Shown here: one piece after another, positions 48,665-58,140 of the stretch
How the letters are laid out: each line of letters starts with the position of its first letter
How positions within the stretch are numbered: position 1 is the first letter of the stretch
Source of the DNA: Rhodocyclus purpureus
Lineage (GTDB): Bacteria > Pseudomonadota > Gammaproteobacteria > Burkholderiales > Rhodocyclaceae
NCBI RefSeq assembly: GCF_016653115.1
Contig: NZ_NHRX01000015.1
Location: 20,666 to 84,665 of the forward strand
Direction: 5' to 3'
Length of the DNA stretch: 64,000 nucleotides
Notes under the pieces: model-generated
What the model was told of the DNA's origin: nothing
Database searches by the model: none
The model's input: the letters and a program-made list of their open reading frames with translations, nothing else
Made by a program: the position numbers and the translations under genes

Positions 48665-49807
48665 GTGGAAAAATTCTTCGCCACTTGCCCGCGCGGGCTC
48701 GAAGCGCTGCTCGCCGAGGATCTCGCCGCCGCCGGCGCGATCGACATCCAGACCCTGCCGGGTGGTGCGCATTTCCGCGGCGAGTGGGCCTGCTGCTACG
48801 CGGCCAACCTCAATTCGCGCATCGCGACGCGCATCCTCTGGCGCGTCGCCGATGCTCCGTATGTGCGCGAGGAAGACATCTACAAGCTGGCGCTGTCGGT
48901 GCATTGGCCGCGCCTGTTCGCGGTCGAGCGGACCCTCCGCGTCGATGTCACCGCGCAGAAGTCGCCGCTGAAAAGCCTCGACTTCGTCACCCTGCGCATC
49001 AAGGACGCGGTCTGCGACCGCTTCCGCAGCGAGACGGGCGCGCGCCCGAGCGTCGATACGCGTGCCCCCGACCTGCGCATTTCCGGCTTCCTCACCGCCG
49101 AGCGCTGCACGATCTACGTAGACACCTCGGGTGCGCCGCTGCACCAGCGCGGCCTGCGGCAGAAGGTGGTCGCCGCACCCCTCAAGGAAAACCTGGCGGC
49201 CGGGATCCTGCGCCTCTACGGCTGGCAGCCGGGAACGCCGCTGCTCGACCCGATGTGCGGCGGCGGCACCTTCCTGCTCGAAGCGGCGCAGATCGCGCTC
49301 GGCATCGCCCCCGGTGCGCACCGCGAATTCGCCTTCGAGCGTCTGGCGAGCTTCGACGCCGTGCTCTGGCAGAAGCTTCTCGCCGCCGCGCATGCCGGCG
49401 AGAAGCCGGCGCAGCCGATGCAGATCTACGGCGCCGACCGCGACCCGGTGGCGGTGCGCGCCGCTCTTGCCAACCTCGACCGCGCCGGCCTGCTGCCGGC
49501 GGTCGAACTGATCGAGGCAGACATCCTAGACCTCGACGCGCCGGCGCCAGCGGGGGTCATGGTCGCCAATCCGCCCTACGGCGAGCGCCTGTCGGAACTC
49601 GAGGAACTGGCCGCCTTCTATCCCTTGCTCGGCAGCGCGCTGAAGAAGCATTTCGCGGGCTGGAACTGCCACTTCTTCACCGCCGACAAGCGACTGCCCA
49701 AGCTGATGCGCCTGACGCCGAGCCGCAAGGTGCCGCTCTACAACGGCGCCCTCGACTGCCGTCTGTACGAGTTCAGGATGGTCGCCGGGAGCAACCGCAA
49801 GCCCTGA
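48665..49807 (+). CDS. THUMP-domain RNA N2-guanine methyltransferase (RlmL-type)
   Basis: This 380-residue cytoplasmic enzyme probably methylates the exocyclic amine of a guanine in 23S rRNA. Residues 40-155 are the THUMP RNA-binding domain, ending in LHQRGLRQ (159-166). The SAM-binding domain has motif I LLDPMCGGGTFLLEAA (193-208), YGADRDPVAVRAALANL, and the catalytic NPPYGERL (302-309). It matches the N-terminal half of E. coli RlmL (m2G2445); the RlmK half is absent. It begins with GTG 48665, preceded by AGGAAG, eight bases after hemJ. It could instead modify another guanine. Confidence 0.85.
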   Translation: MEKFFATCPRGLEALLAEDLAAAGAIDIQTLPGGAHFRGEWACCYAANLNSRIATRILWRVADAPYVREEDIYKLALSVHWPRLFAVERTLRVDVTAQKSPLKSLDFVTLRIKDAVCDRFRSETGARPSVDTRAPDLRISGFLTAERCTIYVDTSGAPLHQRGLRQKVVAAPLKENLAAGILRLYGWQPGTPLLDPMCGGGTFLLEAAQIALGIAPGAHREFAFERLASFDAVLWQKLLAAAHAGEKPAQPMQIYGADRDPVAVRAALANLDRAGLLPAVELIEADILDLDAPAPAGVMVANPPYGERLSELEELAAFYPLLGSALKKHFAGWNCHFFTADKRLPKLMRLTPSRKVPLYNGALDCRLYEFRMVAGSNRKP

Positions 49808-49926
49808 GCGGTTGAGGAAAGTCCGCCGGCGGCCCGCTTCGCCGGTGGACGGTCGGTGGACGGCTTTCCTTGTGCCGGCGAACGGCATAAGCTGTACTCA
49901 TTCCCTCAAGTCATCGGGAGACCGCC

Positions 49927-50556
49927 ATGACCGGAATGATCGGGCAGATGAAGTCGAGCGTGCATGACGCGCGCTCGGGGCGCATCCTCTTCCTCTCGCA
50001 CTGCCTGTTGAACCAGAACGCCTGCGTGCGCGGTCTCGCCAGCCAGCCGGCGGTGATCCGCGAGATCGTCGATCTGGCGCTGGCCAGGGACGTCGCGATC
50101 GTGCAGATGCAGTGCCCCGAGGTCGGCTACCTCGGTTCGCTGCGCTGGGGGCAGGTGAAGAAGATGTACGGCAACCCGATGTTCCGCCGCCACTGCCGGC
50201 GCCTCGCCGAGGGCGTCTGCGACCTGGTGCAGACCTACCGCGACAACGCGCATCGGGTGATCGGCATCGTCCTGCGCGACGGCAGCCCGACCTGCGGGCT
50301 CAACTGTTCGGCGGTCGAGGCCGACGAGCAGCAGGTGTGGGGCGGCATGGTCTGGAACGCCAGCCCGCTGCAACGCTTCGGGCCGACCGAGGGCGTGTAT
50401 ACGGAAGAGCTGAAGCGTGAACTGCAACAGCGCGGCCTCGCCGATGTGAGCCTGTTCGCCCTGCCCGAGGTGCCCGAAGCCGGCTCCTTCGCCGACGCGC
50501 TGCACGCGATCGAGGGGGCGATCGATTCGGCGATCGAAGCGCAAGAGACCGCGTAG
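49927..50556 (+). CDS. DUF523/TudS-like cysteine-rich protein
   Basis: This 209-residue protein shows the spacing of the DUF523 (2-thiouracil desulfurase TudS-like) family: SHCLLNQNACVRG near the start, IVQMQCPEVGYLG in the middle, and VLRDGSPTCGLNCSAVE later. TudS members use three such cysteines to hold a 4Fe-4S cluster and remove sulfur from thiolated bases. The variant wording here (LLNQN, GLNCS) marks a distinct branch, so the activity is inferred only loosely. It lies 32 bases before the adenine deaminase gene in the same direction, which fits a nucleobase-related role. Confidence 0.7.
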   Translation: MTGMIGQMKSSVHDARSGRILFLSHCLLNQNACVRGLASQPAVIREIVDLALARDVAIVQMQCPEVGYLGSLRWGQVKKMYGNPMFRRHCRRLAEGVCDLVQTYRDNAHRVIGIVLRDGSPTCGLNCSAVEADEQQVWGGMVWNASPLQRFGPTEGVYTEELKRELQQRGLADVSLFALPEVPEAGSFADALHAIEGAIDSAIEAQETA

Positions 50557-50588
50557 TCCGCCGTCCGCTTCTCCCGCGGGAGCAGATC

Positions 50589-52247
50589 ATGTCCGCCAAT
50601 TCCGGAAGCCTGCGCATCAACCGTGTCGATCTCATCAATCGCCGCATCAGTGCCGGCGACTTGCGCTGGAAGGACGGGGTGATCGTCGCCTGGGACGAGC
50701 AGGGCGCTGCCGACCCGGCCCTGCCGTGGCTGATCCCCGGCCTCGTCGACGCACACGTGCATATCGAGAGCAGCCTGTTGCCGCCGGCCGGGTTCGCGCG
50801 CCTGGCGCTGCGTCACGGCACCGTCGCCGCCGTCTCCGACCCGCACGAGATCGCCAACGTGCTCGGCGTCGATGGCGTGCGCTGGATGCTCGACAACCTC
50901 GAAGGCGTACCCTTCCATGTGCTTTTCGGCGCGCCGAGCTGCGTCCCGGCGACCGCCTGCGAGAGCGCCGGTGCGCGCCTCGACCTCGCCGAAGTCGAGG
51001 CCCTGCTCGACACGCCGGGAATCGGCTACCTGTCGGAAGTGATGAATTTCCCCGGCGTCCTTGCCGGCGACACCGAAGTGCTCGCCAAGGTCGCCGCCGC
51101 GCGCCGACGCGGGCTGCCCGTCGACGGCCACGCGCCGGGACTGCGCGGCGCCGCCGCTGCCGCCTACGCCGCCGCCGGCATCGGCACCGACCACGAATGC
51201 AGCGAGCTCGCCGAGGCCGAAGAAAAGCTCGCCTGCGGCATGTCCATCCTGATCCGCGAAGGTTCGGCCGCGCGCAACTTCGCTGCGCTGCATCCGCTGC
51301 TCTCCTCGCATCCGGGCCGGGTGATGCTGTGCACCGACGACTGCCACCCCGACGACCTGTGGCAGGGGCACATCGACCGCCTCGTCGCGCGCGCGGTCGC
51401 GCTTGGCCACGACCTCTTCGCCGTGCTCGAAGCGGCGAGCCTGACGCCGCAGCGGCACTACGGTCTGAAGCTCGGCGCGCTGCAGGTCGGCGACCCGATG
51501 AACGCAGCGCTGGTTACCGACCTGGAGGATTTCGCGGTGCAGGCGACCTGGGTCGATGGCGTAGAAGCGTTCGCGCACGGTGAGGTCTGCCTTCCTCACC
51601 TGCCCGTGCTGCCGATCAACCGCTTCTGCGCGCAGCCGGTCGATAGCGAGGATCTGGTGATTCCTGCCGCGGGCGTGCGCGTCCGCTGCCGCGTCATCGA
51701 GGCTGCCGACGGGCAGTTGCTGACGCGCGCTGCGATCGAGGAGATGGCCGTTCGCGACGGCCGCATCCTCGCCGATCCCGCGCGCGACCTCCTGCTGCTC
51801 GCGGTGCTCAACCGCTACCGGCCGGCGCCGCCGGCGCTCGCGCTGATCCGTGGTTTCGGGCTGAAATCGGGGGCCCTGGCATCGAGCGTCGCGCACGACT
51901 CGCACAACGTCGTCGCCGTCGGCTGCGATGCGGTGAGCCTCGCCGCGGCGATTGACGCGGTCGTCGCTGCGCGCGGTGGCCTCGCGCTCGCCTGCGCGGA
52001 TGGCACGGTCGAGCTGCTGCCGCTGCCGATCGCCGGGCTGATGAGCGACGCCCCCGGCGAAGAGGTCGCCGCGCGCTATGCCGCGCTCAACGCCCTGGCG
52101 CGTACGCGCCTTGGTTCGCCCCTGCGCGCGCCGCTGATGAGCCTCTCGTTCATGGCGCTGCTGGTCATTCCCTCCCTGAAACTCTCCGATCGCGGCCTGT
52201 TCGACGGCGATCGCTTCACGTTCGCCGAGCTCGTATGTCGCTGCTGA
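50589..52247 (+). CDS. ade: Adenine deaminase
   Basis: This enzyme hydrolyses adenine to hypoxanthine and ammonia with a dimetal centre in an amidohydrolase barrel. The 552-residue protein has the metal motif PGLVDAHVHIESSLLPPAGFARLALRHGTVAAVSDPHEIANVLG. It continues with LSEVMNFPGV, DGHAPGLRG, GTDHECSELAEA and CTDDCHPDDL, matching AdeC. The C-terminal AdeC-type domain has IRGFGLKSGALASSVAHDSHNVVAVG. It heads a purine operon; its 3' end overlaps xdhA by 13 bases, and hypoxanthine is the substrate of the next enzymes. Confidence 0.93.
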   Translation: MSANSGSLRINRVDLINRRISAGDLRWKDGVIVAWDEQGAADPALPWLIPGLVDAHVHIESSLLPPAGFARLALRHGTVAAVSDPHEIANVLGVDGVRWMLDNLEGVPFHVLFGAPSCVPATACESAGARLDLAEVEALLDTPGIGYLSEVMNFPGVLAGDTEVLAKVAAARRRGLPVDGHAPGLRGAAAAAYAAAGIGTDHECSELAEAEEKLACGMSILIREGSAARNFAALHPLLSSHPGRVMLCTDDCHPDDLWQGHIDRLVARAVALGHDLFAVLEAASLTPQRHYGLKLGALQVGDPMNAALVTDLEDFAVQATWVDGVEAFAHGEVCLPHLPVLPINRFCAQPVDSEDLVIPAAGVRVRCRVIEAADGQLLTRAAIEEMAVRDGRILADPARDLLLLAVLNRYRPAPPALALIRGFGLKSGALASSVAHDSHNVVAVGCDAVSLAAAIDAVVAARGGLALACADGTVELLPLPIAGLMSDAPGEEVAARYAALNALARTRLGSPLRAPLMSLSFMALLVIPSLKLSDRGLFDGDRFTFAELVCRC

Positions 52248-53689
52248 TCCTCAACGCGCGCACGATCGAGCTGCCTGAAGACGACCGGCCACTGCTCGCC
52301 TTCCTGCGCGAAGGGCAGAGGCTGACCGCTGCCAAGCCCGCGTGCAACGGCGGTGACTGCGGCGCCTGTCTGGTCCTGCTCGGCGAAGTTGTGCCTGAAC
52401 TCGCTCCGGGCGCGAGCGAGGCGCGCTACTGCGCGGTCAATAGCTGCCTGCTCGGCACCGATCGCGTCGCCGGAACGCAGCTGATCACCGCCGAAGGCTT
52501 GAGTTCCGGGCCGCTCACCCCGGTGCAGCGCGCGCTCGCCGAAGAAGGCGGGATCCAGTGCGGCTACTGTACGCCGGGTCTCGTCGTCGCGCTCACCGCC
52601 GCGCTGCTCAATGGCGATCCGCTGTTGTCGGCGGTGTCGGGCAATCTCTGCCGCTGTGGTGCCTACGCCGGAGTCCGCCGCGCCTGTGCGCGCATCGCGC
52701 GCGACTTCGCGCAGCGGCCGCGCAGCCTGCGCGAAGCGGCGGCGCTCGGTCTCCTGCTGCCCGAAGTCGCTGCTGCCGGCGAGCAGCTGGCCGCCTTTGC
52801 CGCGCAGGCGACTGTCGGCACCGGGCTTGCCGAGAAGCTGCAGCAGCTAGACGCCCTGAACCGGCAAGGGCAGGGCCGGCTCGTCGTCGCCGGCGAGAGC
52901 GACTGGTCGCTGCAGCACGCGCATCAGGCAAAGCGCGAACTCGTCGCGCCGCACGCGCTGCAACTGCACCGCGTCACCGAGTTGCGGCGGATACGTGCCG
53001 ACGCCGACGGTCTGCACATCGGTGCCGCGGTCAGCGTCGCCGAGCTGCTTAGTTCGCCGCTGATCGCCGCCGATTGGCCAGAATTGCCAAGTTTTCTCGA
53101 GTTTTTCGCATCGCCTGCGATCCGCAACGTGGCGACGATCGGCGGCAACCTCGTCAATGCCTCGCCGATCGCCGACCTGGCGGTGATCCTGCTCGCGCTC
53201 GACGCCGAACTGTCGATCGTCTCGCTCGCCGGCTGCCGGCGCATCCCGCTTTCCGGCTTCTATCTGGCCTACCACCGGACCGGCCTTGCTGCCGACGAAG
53301 TGCTCAGCGAAGTCCATGTGCCGCCCGCAGGCGGGCGGCGGCTGCGCTACCGCAAGGTGGCGCGGCGCGAGCATGACGACATCGCCTCGGTCAACCTGGC
53401 GCTCGCCGTCGGCCACGCCAGTAGCGGCTACTTCGGTGAAGTGAGCCTGGCCGTCGGTGGCGTCGGCCCGTACCCGCTGCGCCTGCCGCGCGCGGCGGCG
53501 GCGCTCTGCGGACGCCCGCTCTGCGCGGCGACGCTACGGGAAGCGCTGTCGCTGATCGACGAAGAGATCGCGCCGATCGACGACCTGCGCGGCAGCGCCG
53601 CCTACAAGCGGCGTCTCCTGAAACACCTGCTGCTCGACCAGGTCGCCGCGCTCCACCCCGATTTTGCCTGGGAGGAATGCCTGTCATGA
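52235..53689 (+). CDS. xdhA: Xanthine dehydrogenase small subunit XdhA (2Fe-2S + FAD)
   Basis: This 484-residue subunit carries two 2Fe-2S clusters and FAD and moves electrons from the molybdenum site to NAD. Residues 1-75 are the plant-type ferredoxin domain with CNGGDCGAC (C37, C42, C45) and C66. Residues 90-160 hold the second cluster, QCGYCTPG and CRCGAY (C109, C112, C139, C141). Residues 190-380 form the FAD domain, with IGAAVSVAELL and NVATIGGNLVNASPIADLAVILLAL. ATG 52235 lies within the adenine deaminase end. It overlaps xdhB by four bases. Confidence 0.95.
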   Translation: MSLLILNARTIELPEDDRPLLAFLREGQRLTAAKPACNGGDCGACLVLLGEVVPELAPGASEARYCAVNSCLLGTDRVAGTQLITAEGLSSGPLTPVQRALAEEGGIQCGYCTPGLVVALTAALLNGDPLLSAVSGNLCRCGAYAGVRRACARIARDFAQRPRSLREAAALGLLLPEVAAAGEQLAAFAAQATVGTGLAEKLQQLDALNRQGQGRLVVAGESDWSLQHAHQAKRELVAPHALQLHRVTELRRIRADADGLHIGAAVSVAELLSSPLIAADWPELPSFLEFFASPAIRNVATIGGNLVNASPIADLAVILLALDAELSIVSLAGCRRIPLSGFYLAYHRTGLAADEVLSEVHVPPAGGRRLRYRKVARREHDDIASVNLALAVGHASSGYFGEVSLAVGGVGPYPLRLPRAAAALCGRPLCAATLREALSLIDEEIAPIDDLRGSAAYKRRLLKHLLLDQVAALHPDFAWEECLS

Positions 53690-55959
53690 GCACCCCTTCT
53701 GCGCACGCCGCGCCTGCCCAAGTTTCCTCGTGGCTGGAACTGCTCGCCACGGGCAGCGCGCGCTTCTCGGGCGACCTGCCGCTGCCGCCGGGCTGCCTGC
53801 ACGCACTGCCGGCGGTTTCGCCGCATGCGCACGCAAAGTTCTCCCGGATCGAGATTGCGGCCGCGCTCGCCGAGCCGGGCGTCGTCGCCGTATTCACCGC
53901 CGCCGACATTCCCGGCGCCAACCAGATCAGCAACCTCGCGCACGACGAACCGCTGCTTGCCGCCGGCGAGGTGCATTGCGTCGGGCAGCCCTACGCGCTG
54001 GTCGTCGCCGATTCGGCCGACGCGGCGTGGCGCGGCAGTCGCCTGGTGACGGCCGACTGGCAGCCACTTCCCGCCTGCTTCGACGCGCGCGCGGCCTTCG
54101 CCGCCGGCGAGTTGATCCAGCCACCGCGAACCTTCTCGCTCGGCGACGTCGATGCCGCCTGGGCGGCCTGCACGACGGTGGTCAGCGGCGAGGTCGACAT
54201 CGGTTCGGCCGAGCACGTTTACCTGGAGACGCAGTGCGCGCTGGCCTTGCCGCGCGACGATGGCGGCGTCAGCGTGCATTCGGCGACCCAGTCGCCGAGC
54301 AGCACGCAGAAGGCCGTCGCCGCGATCCTCGGACTGGCGATGCACCTGGTCGAGATCGAGGTCGAGCGCCTCGGCGGCGGCTTCGGCGGCAAGGAAGAGC
54401 AGGCGACCCTGTGGGCCTGCCTCGCCGCGCTCGCCGCGAAAAGCCTCGGCCGGCCTGTACGCAGTTGGCCCGAGCGCCGCGACGACATGGCGATCACCGG
54501 CAAGCGCCACCCCTACCAGGCCGCTTTCCGGATCGGGCTCGACGACGCAGGCCGCTTCGTCGCCTACGAGGCGCGGCTGCTGCAGAACGCCGGCTGGTGC
54601 GCCGACCTGTCGACAGCGATCCTCGAACGCTCGCTGTTCCACGCAACCAACGCCTACTTCATCCCCAACGTGCGCGTCACCGCAGCCAGCTGCCGCACCA
54701 ATCTGCCGTCGAACACAGCCTTCCGCGGCTTCGGTGCGCCGCAGGGAATCTTCGTCATCGAAGCCGCGATCCGCGCCGCCGCGCGTGAGCTTGGCGTCCC
54801 GGCCGAGGTCCTGCAGGCGAAGAACCTGCTGCGCGAGGGCGACGCCTTTCCCTACGGGATGCGCATCGCGGGCGCCTGCGTCGGCGACTGCTGGCAGGCG
54901 CTGGTGCCCGCCATCACCGCGCGGCGCGCCGAGTTCGCGCGCTGGAACGCGGGCAAGCCACGTCGGCGCAAGGGACTCGCCGTCGTCCCGGTCTGTTTCG
55001 GCATCTCCTTCACCGCGACCCTGTTGAACCAGGCCGAAGCGCTGGTGCATGTCTATGTCGACGGCAGCGTCGTCGTCAGCACCGGCGCCGTGGACATGGG
55101 GCAGGGCGTGTACGGCAAGATCCAGCGCGTCGTCGCGCTGACGCTCGGCATTCCCGAAGCGCTGGTACGCGTCGCCGGGACCAGCACCCTGCGCGTCGCC
55201 AACGTCTCGCCCACCGCCGCGAGCACCGGCGCCGACCTCAACGGCGCCGCCGCGCGCGAGGCCTGCCTCGTCATCGCCGGCGGCCTGCGCCGCGTCGCCG
55301 GCGAACTGCTCGACTGCCCGCCCGGGTCGATCGGCTTCAGCGACGGCGTCGTCGCCGGCGGCGAGAAGACACTTGGCTGGCGCGAACTCGTCGCCGCCGC
55401 CTGGGCGCGCCGCGTCTGCCTGTCGGCGCTCGCGCACTACGCGACGCCGGGACTCTTCTTCGACCGCGAACGCAACCAGGGGCAGCCCTTCGCCTACCAC
55501 GTGCAGGGCGTCGCGCTGGTCGAGGCGAGCGTCGACGTCCTGCTCGGCAGCGGCCGCGTCGACCGCGTCGAAGTCGTGCACGACATCGGCAGGAGCCTCG
55601 ACCGACTCACCGACCTCGGCCAGATCGAAGGCGCGCTGGTTCAGGGAATCGGCTGGATGACTTGCGAGGAAATCGTGCGCGACGACGCGGGACGGCTGCT
55701 CAGCGACAGCCTCGCCACTTACAAGATCCCCGACCTCGATTCGGCGCCGGAGATCGTCGTCCGCCTGCGCGAGGGCGCGGGCGGCCCGGGGGCGGTGCTC
55801 AACAGCAAGGCAGTCGGTGAGCCGCCGCTGGTCTATGGGCTCGGCGCCTACTTCGCCCTGCAGGAAGCGATCGCCTCTTGGCGCCCGGAAGCCGCCGCAG
55901 TCTTCCGCACGCCGCTCAGTTCCGAGCGCATCTTCATGCTGCTGCACGACGTGGCGTGA
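53686..55959 (+). CDS. xdhB: Xanthine dehydrogenase large subunit XdhB (molybdenum-binding)
   Basis: This 757-residue catalytic subunit oxidises hypoxanthine and xanthine at a molybdopterin centre. It has HDEPLLAAGEVHCVGQPYALVVAD near the start. The molybdopterin and substrate segments are ERLGGGFGGKEEQA and NTAFRGFGAPQGIF, with FTATLLNQAEALVHVYVDGSVVVSTGAVDMGQGVYGKI, STLRVANVSPTAASTGADLNG, and the catalytic glutamate segment AVGEPPLVYGLGAYFALQEAI. The start ATG 53686 overlaps the xdhA stop (ATGA) with GGAGGA nine bases upstream; the in-frame ATG at 53677 is too close to it. Confidence 0.95.
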   Translation: MSTPSAHAAPAQVSSWLELLATGSARFSGDLPLPPGCLHALPAVSPHAHAKFSRIEIAAALAEPGVVAVFTAADIPGANQISNLAHDEPLLAAGEVHCVGQPYALVVADSADAAWRGSRLVTADWQPLPACFDARAAFAAGELIQPPRTFSLGDVDAAWAACTTVVSGEVDIGSAEHVYLETQCALALPRDDGGVSVHSATQSPSSTQKAVAAILGLAMHLVEIEVERLGGGFGGKEEQATLWACLAALAAKSLGRPVRSWPERRDDMAITGKRHPYQAAFRIGLDDAGRFVAYEARLLQNAGWCADLSTAILERSLFHATNAYFIPNVRVTAASCRTNLPSNTAFRGFGAPQGIFVIEAAIRAAARELGVPAEVLQAKNLLREGDAFPYGMRIAGACVGDCWQALVPAITARRAEFARWNAGKPRRRKGLAVVPVCFGISFTATLLNQAEALVHVYVDGSVVVSTGAVDMGQGVYGKIQRVVALTLGIPEALVRVAGTSTLRVANVSPTAASTGADLNGAAAREACLVIAGGLRRVAGELLDCPPGSIGFSDGVVAGGEKTLGWRELVAAAWARRVCLSALAHYATPGLFFDRERNQGQPFAYHVQGVALVEASVDVLLGSGRVDRVEVVHDIGRSLDRLTDLGQIEGALVQGIGWMTCEEIVRDDAGRLLSDSLATYKIPDLDSAPEIVVRLREGAGGPGAVLNSKAVGEPPLVYGLGAYFALQEAIASWRPEAAAVFRTPLSSERIFMLLHDVA

Positions 55960-55967
55960 GGGCAGCC

Positions 55968-56948
55968 GTGGCCAGGATCGACGTCTGGCGCGCGCTCGCT
56001 GATGGAATCGCCGCCGGGCGTCCGGTGGCGCTCGTCGCCGTCGTCGACGGGCGCGGCAGTTCCCCCGGAAAGGCCGGCGACCTGCTCGCAGTCGCTCGCA
56101 GCGGGCCGCTCGCCGGAACGGTCGGCGGTGGTGTCGGCGAAGCGGCGGCGATCGAACGGGCGATGACCCTGCTTGCGCGCGGCGAATCGCTTCGGCAAGC
56201 CCTCCCGCTGCTGCTGAAGCAGACGCACCGTACCATCGCCGGCTCGCCCTCGGGGATGATCTGCGGCGGCGAGCAGCGAATCGCCATCGTCCCGCTCGAA
56301 CGCAGCAGCCTGCCCGCGATCGAAGCGCTGCTGCGCGCGCTCGGCGCAGGCCGGCAGGCGTGCTGGGCGATTTCCTCGCGACCCGGCGGCGGGATCGAAC
56401 TGGCCGCCGACGGCACGGCCACCGGCTGGCAAGAGGACGGCGACGGCTGGCGCTACCTCGCCCGCTCGGGGCCGGACTGCGAGGCCTGGCTGATCGGCGG
56501 CGGCCACGTCAGCCTCGCGCTCTCGGCGCTGCTCGTCCGGCTCGACTTCCGCGTCGTCGTCTGCGAGGAGCGCTGCGGCATCGCGAGCTTCGAGCAGAAC
56601 ACGCACGCCCACGAGCGCCTGCGCTGCGACTATGCAGGCCTCGGCGAGCGCATCCGCGCCGGTCGCACGAGCTTCGTCGGCATCATGACCCACGACTGGC
56701 AAGGCGACCGCTGCTGCCTCGCAGCGCTCGCCGGCAAAGAACTTGCCTACCTCGGCCTGCTCGGCAGCCGCAGCAAGATCGCCAGGCTGACCGCCGGGCT
56801 GACCCTGCCGGACTGCTTCCACGCGCCGATGGGTCTTCCGATCGGCAGCCACACGCCCGACGAGATCGCTGTCAGCATCGCGGCGGAGATGCTCCTCGTG
56901 CGCAGCCGGCTGGCGGCTACGCGTGCCGCCGCGCTCAGAGAATCTTGA
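55968..56948 (+). CDS. xdhC: Xanthine dehydrogenase accessory protein XdhC
   Basis: XdhC binds the molybdenum cofactor, promotes its sulfuration and inserts it into XdhB. The 326-residue protein (from GTG 55968) has LVAVVDGRGSSPGKAGDLLAV, with GTVGGGVGEAAAIERA and SGMICGGEQRIAIVPL, the cysteine segment of the family. A Rossmann-type C-terminal half follows with CEAWLIGGGHVSLALSALLVRLDFRVVVCEER and LGLLGSRSKIARL. An in-frame GTG at 55956, overlapping the xdhB stop, is an alternative start; I prefer 55968 because GAGGG lies before it. Its 3' end overlaps the convergent pilU by 14 bases. Confidence 0.88.
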   Translation: MARIDVWRALADGIAAGRPVALVAVVDGRGSSPGKAGDLLAVARSGPLAGTVGGGVGEAAAIERAMTLLARGESLRQALPLLLKQTHRTIAGSPSGMICGGEQRIAIVPLERSSLPAIEALLRALGAGRQACWAISSRPGGGIELAADGTATGWQEDGDGWRYLARSGPDCEAWLIGGGHVSLALSALLVRLDFRVVVCEERCGIASFEQNTHAHERLRCDYAGLGERIRAGRTSFVGIMTHDWQGDRCCLAALAGKELAYLGLLGSRSKIARLTAGLTLPDCFHAPMGLPIGSHTPDEIAVSIAAEMLLVRSRLAATRAAALRES

Positions 56949-58068
56949 GATCGGCGAGTCCTGCGCCCGGCTGGCTTTCCTGCGCCTCCTTGCCGTGCAG
57001 CTTGATCTGCAGGCGCAGGTCGTTCAGGGAGTCGGCATTCCTGAGCGCATCCTCGTAGCTGATCTTGCCGGCTTCGTAGAGGTCGAACAGTGCCTGGTCG
57101 AAGGTCTGCATGCCGAGCTCGCGGGATTTCTTCATCACTTCCTTGATCGCGCCGACCTCACCCTTGAAGATCAGGTCGGCGACCAGCGGCGAGTTGAGCA
57201 GGATCTCGATCGCGGCGGCGCGGCCCCCCTCCTTCTTCGGCAGCAGGCGCTGCGAGATCAGCGCGCGCAGGTTGAGCGAGAGGTCCATCAGCAACTGCGG
57301 GTGGCGCTCCTCGGGGAAGAAGTTGATGATGCGGTCGATCGCCTGGTTCGAGCTGTTGGCGTGCAGGGTCGCCAGGCAGAGGTGGCCGGTCTCGGCGAAG
57401 GCGATCGCGTAGTCCATCGTCTCGCGGTCGCGGATTTCGCCGACCAGGATCACGTCGGGCGCCTGGCGCAAGGTGTTCTTGAGCGCGGCCTCCCAGGACT
57501 CGGTATCGACGCCGACCTCGCGCTGGGTGATGATGCAATTCTTGTGTTCGTGGACGTACTCGACCGGATCCTCGATGGTGATGATGTGGCCGAAGCTGTT
57601 GCGGTTGCGGTGATCGACCAGCGCCGCCAGCGAGGTCGACTTGCCCGAGCCGGTGCCGCCGACGAAGATCACCAGCCCGCGCTTGGTCATCGCCACGTCC
57701 TTGAGCACTTCCGGCAGCTTCAGCTCGTCGAGCGTCGGGATCACGGTGTTGATCGTGCGGCAGACGATGGCGACGCGGCCCTGCTGCACCAGCGCATTGA
57801 CGCGGAAGCGGCCGATCCCTTCGGGCGAGATCGCGAAGTTGCTCTCCTTGCTAGCCGCGAAATCGGTGGCCTGCCGCTCGTTCATGATCGAGCGCGCCAG
57901 GTCGGCGGTCTGCTGCGCGCTCAGCGGCTCCTTGCTCACCGGCGTCAGCTTGCCGTGGATCTTGATCGCCGGCGGGAAGCCGGCGGTGACGAACAGGTCC
58001 GAGCCCTGTTGCTGCACCATCTGGCGCAGGAGGTCGTGCATGAAGTCTCTTGCCTGGTCGAGTTCCAT
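56935..58068 (-). CDS. pilU: Type IV pilus retraction ATPase PilU
   Basis: This is a cytoplasmic hexameric ATPase, a PilT paralogue, that assists type IV pilus retraction. The 377-residue protein starts MELDQARDFMHDLLRQMVQQQGSDLFVTAGFPPAIKI, exactly the PilU opening, which supports ATG 58068 over a GTG three codons upstream. Walker A is GGTGSGKSTSLAALVD. ITIEDPVEYVHEH is the Asp box, DVILVGEIRDRETM is Walker B, and ETGHLCLATLHANS the His box. The C-terminal AIRNLIRE of PilT is absent, as expected. It lies 72 bases downstream of pilT. Confidence 0.94.
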   Translation of the reverse strand: MELDQARDFMHDLLRQMVQQQGSDLFVTAGFPPAIKIHGKLTPVSKEPLSAQQTADLARSIMNERQATDFAASKESNFAISPEGIGRFRVNALVQQGRVAIVCRTINTVIPTLDELKLPEVLKDVAMTKRGLVIFVGGTGSGKSTSLAALVDHRNRNSFGHIITIEDPVEYVHEHKNCIITQREVGVDTESWEAALKNTLRQAPDVILVGEIRDRETMDYAIAFAETGHLCLATLHANSSNQAIDRIINFFPEERHPQLLMDLSLNLRALISQRLLPKKEGGRAAAIEILLNSPLVADLIFKGEVGAIKEVMKKSRELGMQTFDQALFDLYEAGKISYEDALRNADSLNDLRLQIKLHGKEAQESQPGAGLADLKIL

Positions 58069-58140
58069 GGTGCTCACTGGTGTCGGTCGCGATGGAAAGC
58101 GGTGCGCTGGCGGTCCCCCCTGAACGGGCGGACGCAGGTC

